Assembly (NCBI GenBank): GCA_045543095.1 | Contig: JAZQMC010000022.1 | Coordinates: 1-62,495 of the forward strand | Reading direction: 5' to 3' | DNA from: Fimenecus sp045543095 | Lineage (GTDB): Bacteria; Bacillota; Clostridia; Oscillospirales; Acutalibacteraceae | DNA: 62,495 bases | The notes under the pieces: model-generated | What the model was told of the DNA's origin: nothing | The model's database searches: none | Seen by the model: only the letters and a program-made list of their open reading frames with translations | Shown: piece by piece, positions 41,816-49,911 of the stretch | Numbering within the stretch: position 1 is the stretch's first letter | Layout: each line of letters opens with the position of its first letter | Position numbers and translations under genes: made by a program

Positions 41816-42097
41816 ATGTATTATGTATATATCTTAACCAATAAGACAAATAAGGTAATGTATATAGGCGTTACAAATGATATTGTTCGACGCGTTTATG
41901 AACACCGAAATCATTTAGTTGAGGGTTTTACTTCAAAGTATAATGTAACAAAACTTGTTTATGTTGAAACAGCAAAGGATGTCAGAGATGCTATTCAGCG
42001 TGAAAAACAGTTAAAAGGGTGGATAAGAGCGAAGAAAAACGCTTTGGTCGAAACAACTAATCCACAATGGAAAGACTTGTGGGATGAAATAATATAA
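41816..42097 (+). CDS. GIY-YIG nuclease (UPF0213/YhbQ-like), inside repeat family A
   Basis: A 93-residue single-domain GIY-YIG protein: YYVYILTNKTNKVMYIGVTN at residues 2-21, RRVYEHRNH with the catalytic arginine, FTSKYNVTKLVYVE, and EKQLKGWIRAKK with a metal-binding glutamate ahead. It is intact. It has no clear ribosome site of its own and starts three bases after a family A repeat arm; a further family A palindrome begins seven bases after its stop. The gene is thus part of a repeat unit and may have moved with it. Cellular role unknown. Confidence 0.88.
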   Translation: MYYVYILTNKTNKVMYIGVTNDIVRRVYEHRNHLVEGFTSKYNVTKLVYVETAKDVRDAIQREKQLKGWIRAKKNALVETTNPQWKDLWDEII

Positions 42098-42103
42098 GCA
42101 GAA

Positions 42104-42189
42104 GTCATTCTGAGGAGTGAAAAGACGAAGAATCTATCTTGTTTTTTCTTTTCATTTTAGTAGAGATTCTTCGCTACGCTCAGAATGAC
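42104..42189. repeat. Palindromic repeat, family A, right of the GIY-YIG gene
   Basis: A variant left arm (GTCATTCTGAGGAGTGAAAA then GACGAAGAATCT) and a right arm (GAGATTCTTCGCTACGCTC then AGAATGAC) with a T-rich centre. Confidence 0.85.
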
Positions 42190-42228
42190 ACTAATTTTAG
42201 TATAATAATCTAAAGGAGATAATATATT

Positions 42229-44931
42229 ATGTCCAAGGAACTTGAAAAACAGTATAATCCGAAAAATGTTGAAGACAGAATATACAAAGACTGGCTCAGC
42301 AAAAAATATTTCCACGCAAAACGCGAGGAAGGCAAAAAGACTTACACTATTGTAATTCCACCACCAAACATTACAGGTCAGCTTCATATGGGCCATGCCC
42401 TTGATAACACATTACAGGATATTCTTATCCGTTATCACAGAATGGCAGGCTACGACACACTCTGGTTACCGGGTACTGACCACGCATCTATTGCAACAGA
42501 GGCGAAAATCGTTGAAACAATGCGTAAAGAAGGTATCTCAAAGGAAGATTTAGGTAGAGATGGCTTCCTTGAACGTGCTTGGGACTGGAAAAAGCAGTAC
42601 GGTGGCAGAATTATCGAACAGTTAAAGAAACTCGGTTCATCTTGCGACTGGGACAGAGAAAGATTTACTCTTGACGAGGGTTGCAGTAAAGCAGTTAATG
42701 AGGTTTTCTGCCGTCTTTATGAAAAAGACCTTATCTATCGTGGCAACCGTATGGTTAACTGGTGCCCTTGCTGTAACACATCAATTTCCGATGCAGAGGT
42801 TGAATATGAAGAGCAGGACGGTAGCTTCTGGCATCTTCTTTATACAGTTAAGGAAACAGGCGAAAAGCTTGAGCTTGCCACAACTCGTCCTGAAACCATG
42901 CTAGGTGATACTGCCGTTGCTATCAATGTTGCTGACGAAAGATATAAGCATCTTCACGGTTGTCATGTAACTTTACCTTTACTTAACAAGGAAATCCCAA
43001 TCGTTTGTGACGAACATGCAGATATGACAAAGGGTACGGGTGTTGTTAAAATTACTCCTGCTCACGACCCTAACGACTTTGAGGTTGGACAGAGAAATAA
43101 TCTTCCAATCGTTCGTACATTTACTTACGACGGTCACCTCACAGGTGCAGAGGATAAGAGAATTGCAGACGAGCTTATTGCAAGTGGTCGTGCTACTGAA
43201 AACGAGCCCGAAGTTCTTGACTGTGGCAAGTATGCAGGTATGACAACAAAAGAGGCAAGAAAAGCAATCCTTGAAGACCTTAAAGCAGGTGGCTATCTCA
43301 AAGAGGTTGAGCCACGTAAGCACGAGGTTGGTACTTGCTATCGTTGTCACAACACTATTGAACCAATGGTTTCAAAACAGTGGTTTGTTCGTATGGTTCC
43401 TCTTGCAAAGCCTGCTATTGAAGCAGTAGAAAAAGGCGAAACAAAGTTTATTCCTGAAAGATTTACAAAGAACTATCTTAACTGGATGAACGGTACTCGT
43501 GACTGGTGTATTTCCCGTCAGTTGTGGTGGGGACACAGAATTCCTGCTTGGTATTGTGATGATTGTGGCGAAACAGTTGTTACAAAGGACAGCATTTGCA
43601 CTTGTCCAAAATGTAATAGCAAAAATATTCGTCAGGATGAAGATACACTTGACACTTGGTTCTCATCTGCACTTTGGCCATTCTCAACACTTGGTTGGCC
43701 TGAACAGACAGAGGATTTGAAACACTACTACCCAACAAACACACTCGTAACAGGTTACGATATTATCGGTTTCTGGGTATCTCGTATGATTTTCTCCGCT
43801 CTTGAATATACAGGACAAGTTCCCTTTGATACAGTTCTTATCCACGGTCTTGTTCGTGACGCACAGGGCAGAAAGATGTCAAAGTCACTTGGTAACGGTA
43901 TTGACCCACTTGAAATTATCGACCAATACGGTGCTGATGCTTTGAGATTTACTCTTGCAACCGGTAACAGCCCCGGAAACGATATGCGTTTCTCTGACGA
44001 AAAGGTTGAAGCAAGTAGAAACTTTGCAAACAAGATTTGGAATGCTGCACGTTTCATCCTTATGAACCTTGATGAAAACGAATATGCACCCTATGTTCCA
44101 AAGAATCTTGCTATTGAAGATAAATGGATTCTGTCAAAATACAATGACCTTGTAAAAGATGTTACAGATTCACTTGAAAAGTTTGAATTAGGTCTTGCAG
44201 TACAGAAGCTTTACGATTTCATTTGGGACGTATTCTGCGACTGGTATATCGAAATTGCAAAAATCCGTCTTAACGGTGAGTGTGCAACCGCAAAGGCAAC
44301 TGTTAAAGCAGTTCTCGTTTACGTAATGTCAAACACACTCAAACTCTTACATCCGTTTATGCCATTCATTACAGAAGAAATCTGGCAGACACTCCCACAC
44401 GACGGCGACTCAATTATGATTTCCGAATGGCCTGTATTCACAGAAGACCTTTCATTCAAGGCTGACGAAGCAGAAATGGAAAGAGTTATGACTGCTATTA
44501 AGGCTGTTCGTAACCGTCGTGCAGAAATGAATGTTCCACCATCAAAGAAAGCAAAGATTTTCATTGAAACTTCCTATGAAAAGACATTCAGTGAAGGTGC
44601 AAACTTCTTTGTAAGACTCGCATCTGCAAGTGAGGTGGAACTCGTTAAGGGTTATGAAAATGACGAGGCAGTTGCGATTATCACAGAAGACGCAAGACTC
44701 TTTATCCCAATGGATGAACTTGTTGATTTCAAAGCAGAACTTGAACGTCTCGAAAAAGAAAAAGCAGGTGTGCTTAAAGAAATCGCATTTGTTTCAGGTA
44801 AACTCAACAACGAAAAATTCGTTGCAAAAGCACCTGAAGCACTCGTAAATGAACAACGCGAAAAGCTTGCCAAATACAACGAAAAACTCAATATGCTTGA
44901 AGAAAGCATTGCAAAAATTCAGAATAGATAA
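42229..44931 (+). CDS. valS: Valyl-tRNA synthetase
   Basis: A 900-residue class Ia aminoacyl-tRNA synthetase. PPPNITGQLHMGHALDN near residue 45 carries the HIGH motif (here HMGH), GRKMSKSLGNG near residue 547 the KMSKS loop, and the C-terminal tail is the coiled coil typical of ValRS (LERLEKEKAGVLKEIAF). The editing domain lies between (TTRPETMLGDTAVAIN). It charges tRNA-Val. AAAGGAG precedes the ATG. I see no T-box leader in the 40 bases between it and the family A repeat. Confidence 0.97.
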   Translation: MSKELEKQYNPKNVEDRIYKDWLSKKYFHAKREEGKKTYTIVIPPPNITGQLHMGHALDNTLQDILIRYHRMAGYDTLWLPGTDHASIATEAKIVETMRKEGISKEDLGRDGFLERAWDWKKQYGGRIIEQLKKLGSSCDWDRERFTLDEGCSKAVNEVFCRLYEKDLIYRGNRMVNWCPCCNTSISDAEVEYEEQDGSFWHLLYTVKETGEKLELATTRPETMLGDTAVAINVADERYKHLHGCHVTLPLLNKEIPIVCDEHADMTKGTGVVKITPAHDPNDFEVGQRNNLPIVRTFTYDGHLTGAEDKRIADELIASGRATENEPEVLDCGKYAGMTTKEARKAILEDLKAGGYLKEVEPRKHEVGTCYRCHNTIEPMVSKQWFVRMVPLAKPAIEAVEKGETKFIPERFTKNYLNWMNGTRDWCISRQLWWGHRIPAWYCDDCGETVVTKDSICTCPKCNSKNIRQDEDTLDTWFSSALWPFSTLGWPEQTEDLKHYYPTNTLVTGYDIIGFWVSRMIFSALEYTGQVPFDTVLIHGLVRDAQGRKMSKSLGNGIDPLEIIDQYGADALRFTLATGNSPGNDMRFSDEKVEASRNFANKIWNAARFILMNLDENEYAPYVPKNLAIEDKWILSKYNDLVKDVTDSLEKFELGLAVQKLYDFIWDVFCDWYIEIAKIRLNGECATAKATVKAVLVYVMSNTLKLLHPFMPFITEEIWQTLPHDGDSIMISEWPVFTEDLSFKADEAEMERVMTAIKAVRNRRAEMNVPPSKKAKIFIETSYEKTFSEGANFFVRLASASEVELVKGYENDEAVAIITEDARLFIPMDELVDFKAELERLEKEKAGVLKEIAFVSGKLNNEKFVAKAPEALVNEQREKLAKYNEKLNMLEESIAKIQNR

Positions 44932-44945
44932 ATTTAATACGGAAA

Positions 44946-44992
44946 AGCCTTCCCCTTGAGGGGAAGGTGTCACCGTAGGTGACGGATGAGGT
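44946..44992. repeat. Family B repeat arm, left end of the DUF559 element
   Basis: CCTTCCCCTTGAGGGGAAGG hairpin, a GTCACCGTAGGTGAC hairpin, then GGATGAGGTG. The right end at 45344-45389 is its inverted partner. Confidence 0.85.
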
Positions 44993-44998
44993 GTTATT

Positions 44999-45397
44999 AT
45001 GAATAAAACCAATAATCCAAAACTTAAAATAAATGCACAAGAATTGCGGAAGAATATGACCAAAGAGTAAAGACACCTTTGGTATAATTTCTTAAAAGAT
45101 TTACCTATCACAATTAACAGACAAAAAGTGATAGGTAATTATATTGTGGATTTTTATTGTGCAAAATCAAAAGTTGTAATTGAACTTGATGGTTCACAGC
45201 ATTTTGAAGACAAGGGCATAGAATATGACGTCAAACGAGATGAATACTTAAAATCATTAGGTTTAACTGTTTTAAGATACTCAAATTATGAAGTGGATAC
45301 AAATTTTTATGGTGTATGTACAGATATAATGAAGAATATATCCACCTCATCCACCGCAAGCGGTCTCCCTTCCCCTCAAGGGGAAGGCAAAAAATAA
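44999..45397 (+). pseudogene. DUF559 (Vsr/MutH-like) nuclease with nonsense codon, inside repeat family B
   Basis: The frame reads MNKTNNPKLKINAQELRKNM TKE, then TAA at 45068 where the family has a glutamate (E-R-x-LW), then continues in the same frame RHLWYNFLKDLPITINRQKV, IVDFYCAKSKVVIELDGSQH and YEVDTNFYGV to 45397. This is the DUF559 fold with the conserved D-x-Y and E-L-D-G-x-x-H nuclease residues. A single G-to-T change would explain the stop, so it is a recent pseudogene, or needs readthrough. The last 18 codons are made by the right repeat arm. The element sits between valS and the alcohol dehydrogenase gene. Confidence 0.85.
45344..45389. repeat. Family B repeat arm, right end of the DUF559 element
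   Basis: CCACCTCATCC, a CCGCAAGCGG hairpin, and CCTTCCCCTCAAGGGGAAGG; the inverse complement of the left arm at 44946-44992, with a different but compensating central hairpin. Confidence 0.85.
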
Positions 45398-45425
45398 GAC
45401 CTCTCATTACGAGAGGTCTTATTTT
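45392..45425. terminator. Bidirectional terminator before the alcohol dehydrogenase end
   Basis: AATAAGACCTCTC/GAGAGGTCTTATT stem with an ATTAC loop, flanked by A-rich and T-rich runs. Confidence 0.85.
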
Positions 45426-45431
45426 ATTTAA

Positions 45432-46640
45432 TTATTCTGTAATCATCAATGACTTAACGATTGCTGTCATTTCTTCTTCGCCGTAGATTACGGGTACGGG
45501 GTAGAGTGGGTTACCCTCTTTAAGGGCACGTTCAACGATAATCGGAATATCCTTTTCCTGAATCTGTGTAAAGCCTTTTGGAATACCCATTCTTTCATTC
45601 ATAGCATAGATTTCTGCGATGAATGCCTTTGCCTTTGCTTCTTCATTATCACCCTTGATACCAACAATGTCAGCAAGTTTTGCAAGTGAGCCGTAAACTG
45701 CACTGCCATAAGATTCAAGCATTACAGGAAGAATAACTGCGTTTGCAAGACCGTGAGGAATACCATACTGACCGCCAAGGTTGTGAGCAACTGCGTGAAC
45801 ATAACCAACGTAAGCACGAGTAAATGCCATACCTGCATAGTAAGATGCAAGGAGCATATTATTTCTTGCTTCAATATTTTTACCGTCTGTGTATGCAGTT
45901 TCAAGGTTCTCAAATATCATCTTTGTAGCCTTTTCAGCATACTGTGTTGTTGATTTAACATTTGATTTGCCTATGTATGCTTCAACCGCGTGTGTAAGAG
46001 CGTCCATACCTGTTGTTGATGTGATGTGAGGAGGAAGACCTACTGTAAGTTCAGGGTCAAATACTGCATAACGGGGGCGAAGGAATGGGTCGTTACAAGC
46101 ATTCTTTTCGTGAGTTTTTGAGTTAGAAACAACTGCTGCAAGAGTACATTCTGAACCTGTACCTGCTGTTGTCGGAACTGCAAAGAATGGTGGAAGCGGA
46201 CGAAGAATTTTCATAAGTCCACGCATTTTTTCAACCGGCTGATTTGGTTTTACAACTCTTGCTGCTGCAATCTTTGCACAGTCCATTGGTGAGCCGCCGC
46301 CGAATGCGATAATACCCTGACAACCGTTAGCTTTGTACATATCTTTTGCTTCTTCAATGTTTTCAATTGTTGGGTTTGGCTGTGTGCCGTCGTAAACTAC
46401 GTACTCAACACCTGCTTTGTCCATTTCTTCATAAAGAGAATTGAGAAGTCCGAGAGAAGTAAGTCCTTTATCTGTTACGATAAGAACTTTCTTGAGTCCC
46501 TTTTCTTTAATAAGGTTAGGAAGTTTGCGGATACTGCCGGGTCCTGTGAGCATAAATGGCTCGCCCCAAGGTAAGAAGCACTCCATAACCATCATTACTT
46601 TTTGGAATACTCTGCAATAAGCTTTGTAAAACTGATTCAT
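45432..46640 (-). CDS. Iron-containing alcohol dehydrogenase
   Basis: A 402-residue group III (iron-dependent) alcohol dehydrogenase. NAD-binding GGGSPMDCAK near residue 115, VPTTAGTGSECTLAAVV, and the metal site DALTHAVEAYIGK, YVHAVAHNLGGQYGIPHGL with the expected aspartate and three histidines. It interconverts an alcohol and aldehyde with NAD(H) and may serve in fermentation. GAAAGGGACG precedes the ATG. It is monocistronic, with a MITE-like palindrome upstream. Confidence 0.94.
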   Translation of the reverse strand: MNQFYKAYCRVFQKVMMVMECFLPWGEPFMLTGPGSIRKLPNLIKEKGLKKVLIVTDKGLTSLGLLNSLYEEMDKAGVEYVVYDGTQPNPTIENIEEAKDMYKANGCQGIIAFGGGSPMDCAKIAAARVVKPNQPVEKMRGLMKILRPLPPFFAVPTTAGTGSECTLAAVVSNSKTHEKNACNDPFLRPRYAVFDPELTVGLPPHITSTTGMDALTHAVEAYIGKSNVKSTTQYAEKATKMIFENLETAYTDGKNIEARNNMLLASYYAGMAFTRAYVGYVHAVAHNLGGQYGIPHGLANAVILPVMLESYGSAVYGSLAKLADIVGIKGDNEEAKAKAFIAEIYAMNERMGIPKGFTQIQEKDIPIIVERALKEGNPLYPVPVIYGEEEMTAIVKSLMITE

Positions 46641-46683
46641 AAAATCGTCCCTTTCATTTTAGGGTAACCACTTCTTAAATCTT

Positions 46684-46806
46684 GGTTACAATTCTCATCG
46701 GCTATTTTTTCGTCATAACTCGTCCAAAATACTCGTTAATACACAAAGTATATCCTGTGTTTTTTGACGGTTCTGACAAAAAACTATCTCGCTGATAATT
46801 GCAACC
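46684..46806. repeat. MITE-like long inverted repeat between adh and ribF
   Basis: The left arm GGTTACAATTCTCATCG...TTTTTTCGTCATAAC and the right arm GTTCTGACAAAAAAC...CGCTGATAATTGCAACC are inverted copies over about 40 bases each, around a centre containing AATACACAAAGTATATCC. No gene is coded inside. Confidence 0.75.
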
Positions 46807-46810
46807 CGAT

Positions 46811-47719
46811 TTATTTAGCGGTTACTATTTGATTTTTATTTTTACTATCGAATACTACGATAGCTTGTTTACTGTCTTTGTCGATTTGCTCTTTTAATTC
46901 CTCTTTAGAATTAAATTTCTTTTCACCACGAAGAAACTGTAAAAGCTCGACCTTAATTCTGCGGTTATAAAGATTACCGTCAAAACCTAAAATACAGGTT
47001 TCTGAAAGTACTTTATCACCGCCGATTGTTGGGTGACAACCAAAATTTGTAACTGACGGATAAATTTTGCCGTCAACCTTTGTCTGCGAGGCATAAACAC
47101 CGTGACGAAGTTCAACAAAATCTTCGGGAAAATGCTGATTGATTGTGGGAAAACCAAAATACTTTTTACCGATTTTGTTACCCTCTACAACAAGAAAATC
47201 ATAAGAGAATTTACGTCCGAGCATTTCGTTTGCCTTTTCGATTTCGCCGTTTTCGAGTGCCTTGCGGATTCGCGTTGAGCTAACAAGCTCGTTTTCAAAA
47301 TATACATTTTCGGCTTGCTTATAAATTATATCATACTTTTCGCAAAGTTCACACAGAATTTTACTGTTACCTGCACCGAATTTGCCGAAGTGAAAATTTT
47401 CACCGCTTACAACTGCACCCACATTAAATCTTTTAATAAGAATTTCAGTTACAAATTCTTCGGGAGAAAGCTCACGGATTTCCTCAAAGCTTACAGGTAC
47501 GGGCAAAAGCCCCGTTTTTTTAACAAAGTCCTCTTTGTCCTCCTGAGTAATCAAAAGGGGAGGAGTAATACCTTTAACTGCTTTTAAAGGGTGGCAGTCA
47601 AACATCAAAACTGCGGGGACAAATCCTTGCAATGCAAATTCTTGTGTGGTTTTAAGCACCTGCAAATGCCCTTTATGTAAGCCGTCAAAGGTGCCCAAAG
47701 CCAAAGCATATTTATTCAT
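46811..47719 (-). CDS. ribF: Bifunctional riboflavin kinase/FAD synthetase
   Basis: A 302-residue RibF. The ATG at 47719 is chosen for GGAGGGTG just upstream. The FAD synthetase domain has the LGTFDGLHKGHLQVL nucleotidyltransferase motif at residues 6-20 and SSTRIRKALENGEIEKAN; the riboflavin kinase domain follows (FGFPTINQHFP near residue 185 and GHPTIGG further on). It makes FMN and FAD in two steps. It overlaps the truB stop by eight bases and is the last gene of the nusA-infB operon. Confidence 0.95.
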   Translation of the reverse strand: MNKYALALGTFDGLHKGHLQVLKTTQEFALQGFVPAVLMFDCHPLKAVKGITPPLLITQEDKEDFVKKTGLLPVPVSFEEIRELSPEEFVTEILIKRFNVGAVVSGENFHFGKFGAGNSKILCELCEKYDIIYKQAENVYFENELVSSTRIRKALENGEIEKANEMLGRKFSYDFLVVEGNKIGKKYFGFPTINQHFPEDFVELRHGVYASQTKVDGKIYPSVTNFGCHPTIGGDKVLSETCILGFDGNLYNRRIKVELLQFLRGEKKFNSKEELKEQIDKDSKQAIVVFDSKNKNQIVTAK

Positions 47720-48602
47720 CAATAAGCACCCTCCTGACAGTAAGGTCGCCTTTATCTTCTTTAATTTCACCGAGCCCTAAAAACTTTCTTTCGGGGGAGT
47801 AAACACGGTAAATTCCAACTGAATAGTTACCGTGAAGACGTTCATAACCTAATGCACCGCCGTTGTGAAAACGGTTTGCCTGTGGTTTCGTCACCGTGAT
47901 TTCAGGGTAACTCATAAGTGCGGCTTCAACAGATGTGATAATGGTGTCTGCTTTTTCTGCACTTACAAGTTTTTCTAATTCTTCGAGAGTTACGGCATTT
48001 TCAATAGAAAAACCATTGGCTTCTGTGCGGCGTAATTCAGTCATAACTGCACCGCAACCCAAAGTTTTACCTATATCATCGCAAAGTGAACGGATATATG
48101 TACCTGCCGAGCAAGTTACATCCATTGAAAATTCCGTACCATTAAAATCGTAGATTTCTAATTTCTCAATGGTAATTTCTCGGCTTTCTCTTTCAATTTC
48201 AATGCCTTTTCGTGCAAGGTCATAAAGACGCTCACCGTCTTTTTTTAGTGCCGAAAACATTGGCGGTACTTGTGAAATCTCGCCTTTAAATTGTTCTGCA
48301 ACACTTAAAAGCTGTTCTTTGGTTACATTAACTGAACTTTCACTTAAAATCTCACCTGTAATATCAAGCGTATCGGTTGTAATACCTAATTTTACCCTTG
48401 CGGTGTAAGATTTTCTATGCTCGGGCAATAATTCAATAAAGCGAGTACAATGACCCAGCATAATCACAAGCACACCGGTAGCCATAGGGTCGAGAGTGCC
48501 CGTATGTCCGGCTTTTTTTACACCGAGAATTCGGGATGCACGCTTAACCGCCATAAAAGATGACATATCGCGTGGTTTGTCAAGACAAATTATGCCCGTC
48601 AT
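47712..48602 (-). CDS. truB: tRNA pseudouridine-55 synthase
   Basis: A 296-residue TruB. GIICLDKPRDMSSFMAVKRA at the start, GHTGTLDPMATGVLVIMLG with the catalytic aspartate at about residue 39, and CSAGTYIRSLCDDIG in the middle are all conserved. It makes pseudouridine 55 in the T-loop of tRNAs. It overlaps both neighbours by a few bases. Confidence 0.95.
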   Translation of the reverse strand: MTGIICLDKPRDMSSFMAVKRASRILGVKKAGHTGTLDPMATGVLVIMLGHCTRFIELLPEHRKSYTARVKLGITTDTLDITGEILSESSVNVTKEQLLSVAEQFKGEISQVPPMFSALKKDGERLYDLARKGIEIERESREITIEKLEIYDFNGTEFSMDVTCSAGTYIRSLCDDIGKTLGCGAVMTELRRTEANGFSIENAVTLEELEKLVSAEKADTIITSVEAALMSYPEITVTKPQANRFHNGGALGYERLHGNYSVGIYRVYSPERKFLGLGEIKEDKGDLTVRRVLIDE

Positions 48603-49549
48603 TTAAGCTCCGCCTCTATAATTTTAAGTAATGTTTGTTTTACTTCTTCCAATGAACAGTTGAATTCACAGCCTGCCGCACGGTTGTGACCGCCACCGCC
48701 CACTTTACCGCAGATTTTTGACGCGTCAATTGGCTCAACTGTGCGAAGTGACACTTTATATGAGCCGTCGTGACGCTCACGGATTGTAACACCTACAAGA
48801 ACACCCTCAATTTTGCGGGGAATACCTGCAATGCCGTCACATTCCGATGAACTTGAGCCACTTTCACGGAACATATCCTGCGTTATTGTCATAATTGCAC
48901 ATTTGCCGTCAAAATGCGACTCAATTGTTGAAACTGCCATTTGTTCTAACTTCATATATGAGAGCGTTTTAGTTTCAAACATAAGACGGTTAATTAAGGT
49001 GTAATCAGCACCCTTTTCCATCATTTCAGCCGCAATTCTGTGAACTGTGGGAGTTGTGTTTGAGAACATAAAGCATCCTGTGTCGGTTGCAAGACCAGTG
49101 TAAACACAGCTTGCGATTTCGGGTGTGATTTCAACACCCAATTGGCAGATTACCTCATAAATCACAACTGCTGCCGCTGCTCTGTCTTCTAAAAGAAGAT
49201 TTTCTGCATATTCGCGGTTTGAAAGATGGTGGTCAATACACAAAAACACGTTGTCACCGTATAATCTTTCATATTCTTCGCCTAAAAGTTTTTTGTCGGC
49301 AACATCAACTGCTATTATTTTGTCAAAGTTTATATCTGTATTGTCAACGTCTTTCCACAAATATGAGAATTTGGGGTGAATTTCATCAATACAGCGTACC
49401 ATTGATTTTTTATCCATAAGTGCGAGAGCTCGTTTAAGTGCAAAAGCACTTCCCAAGGTGTCGCCGTCGGGGTTGCGATGTGAAAGAATAAGATAGTTAT
49501 CATATTCTTTCAAAAGTGATGCACACTCTTTTACATCAATCTTTTTCAT
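48599..49549 (-). CDS. nrnA: DHH-family phosphoesterase, NrnA-like
   Basis: A 316-residue DHH/DHHA1 protein. Metal-site motifs are HRNPDGDTLGSAFALKR at about 25-41, IAVDVAD, FLCIDHHLSN (DHH motif) near 106 and DTGCF; the DHHA1 part ends with the GGGGHNRAAGCEF substrate-binding motif. NrnA degrades short oligoribonucleotides and pAp; some relatives act on cyclic dinucleotide products. Its place between rbfA and truB is normal for Firmicutes. It overlaps the truB start by four bases. Confidence 0.93.
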   Translation of the reverse strand: MKKIDVKECASLLKEYDNYLILSHRNPDGDTLGSAFALKRALALMDKKSMVRCIDEIHPKFSYLWKDVDNTDINFDKIIAVDVADKKLLGEEYERLYGDNVFLCIDHHLSNREYAENLLLEDRAAAAVVIYEVICQLGVEITPEIASCVYTGLATDTGCFMFSNTTPTVHRIAAEMMEKGADYTLINRLMFETKTLSYMKLEQMAVSTIESHFDGKCAIMTITQDMFRESGSSSSECDGIAGIPRKIEGVLVGVTIRERHDGSYKVSLRTVEPIDASKICGKVGGGGHNRAAGCEFNCSLEEVKQTLLKIIEAELK

Positions 49550-49551
49550 AC

Positions 49552-49911
49552 TTAATCCTCATCATCAGTAATTACAGTACTCTCAATCTTTTTAAAGATT
49601 TCCATACCGTGCTCAACTGAATCGTCAGCAATAAATTTTAATTCGGGAGTTTTGCGAAGATGCAACTTGTTACCGACTTCTCTGCGGATAAGCCCCGTTG
49701 CAGAGGTGAGCCCCTTAACTGCCTCTTTTGCATCGTCTATGCCGTTCATTGAGCTGACATAAACTTTTGCATAAGACAAATCAGAGCTTACCTCAACACG
49801 AACAACAGTAAGAATTTTATCTCTTACTCGTGGGTCTTTTAATTCGCGGATAAGGGCAACTATTTCACGCTTAATATCTTCTGAAACTCTGCCTGTTCTG
49901 TATCCTGCCAT
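49552..49911 (-). CDS. rbfA: Ribosome-binding factor A
   Basis: A 119-residue RbfA (ISEDIKREIVALIREL-type start, here RVSEDIKREIVALIREL, then DPRVRDKILTVVRVEVS and LIRREVGNKLHLRKTPELKF). It binds the 30S subunit and helps 16S maturation. Overlaps infB by one base and lies two bases ahead of nrnA. The C-terminus is acidic (TVITDDED). Confidence 0.95.
   Translation of the reverse strand: MAGYRTGRVSEDIKREIVALIRELKDPRVRDKILTVVRVEVSSDLSYAKVYVSSMNGIDDAKEAVKGLTSATGLIRREVGNKLHLRKTPELKFIADDSVEHGMEIFKKIESTVITDDED

Noticed and set aside
42190..42228. T-box leader in front of valS
   Set aside because: Only about 40 bases separate the family A repeat from the gene; no specifier loop, T-box sequence or terminator is visible.
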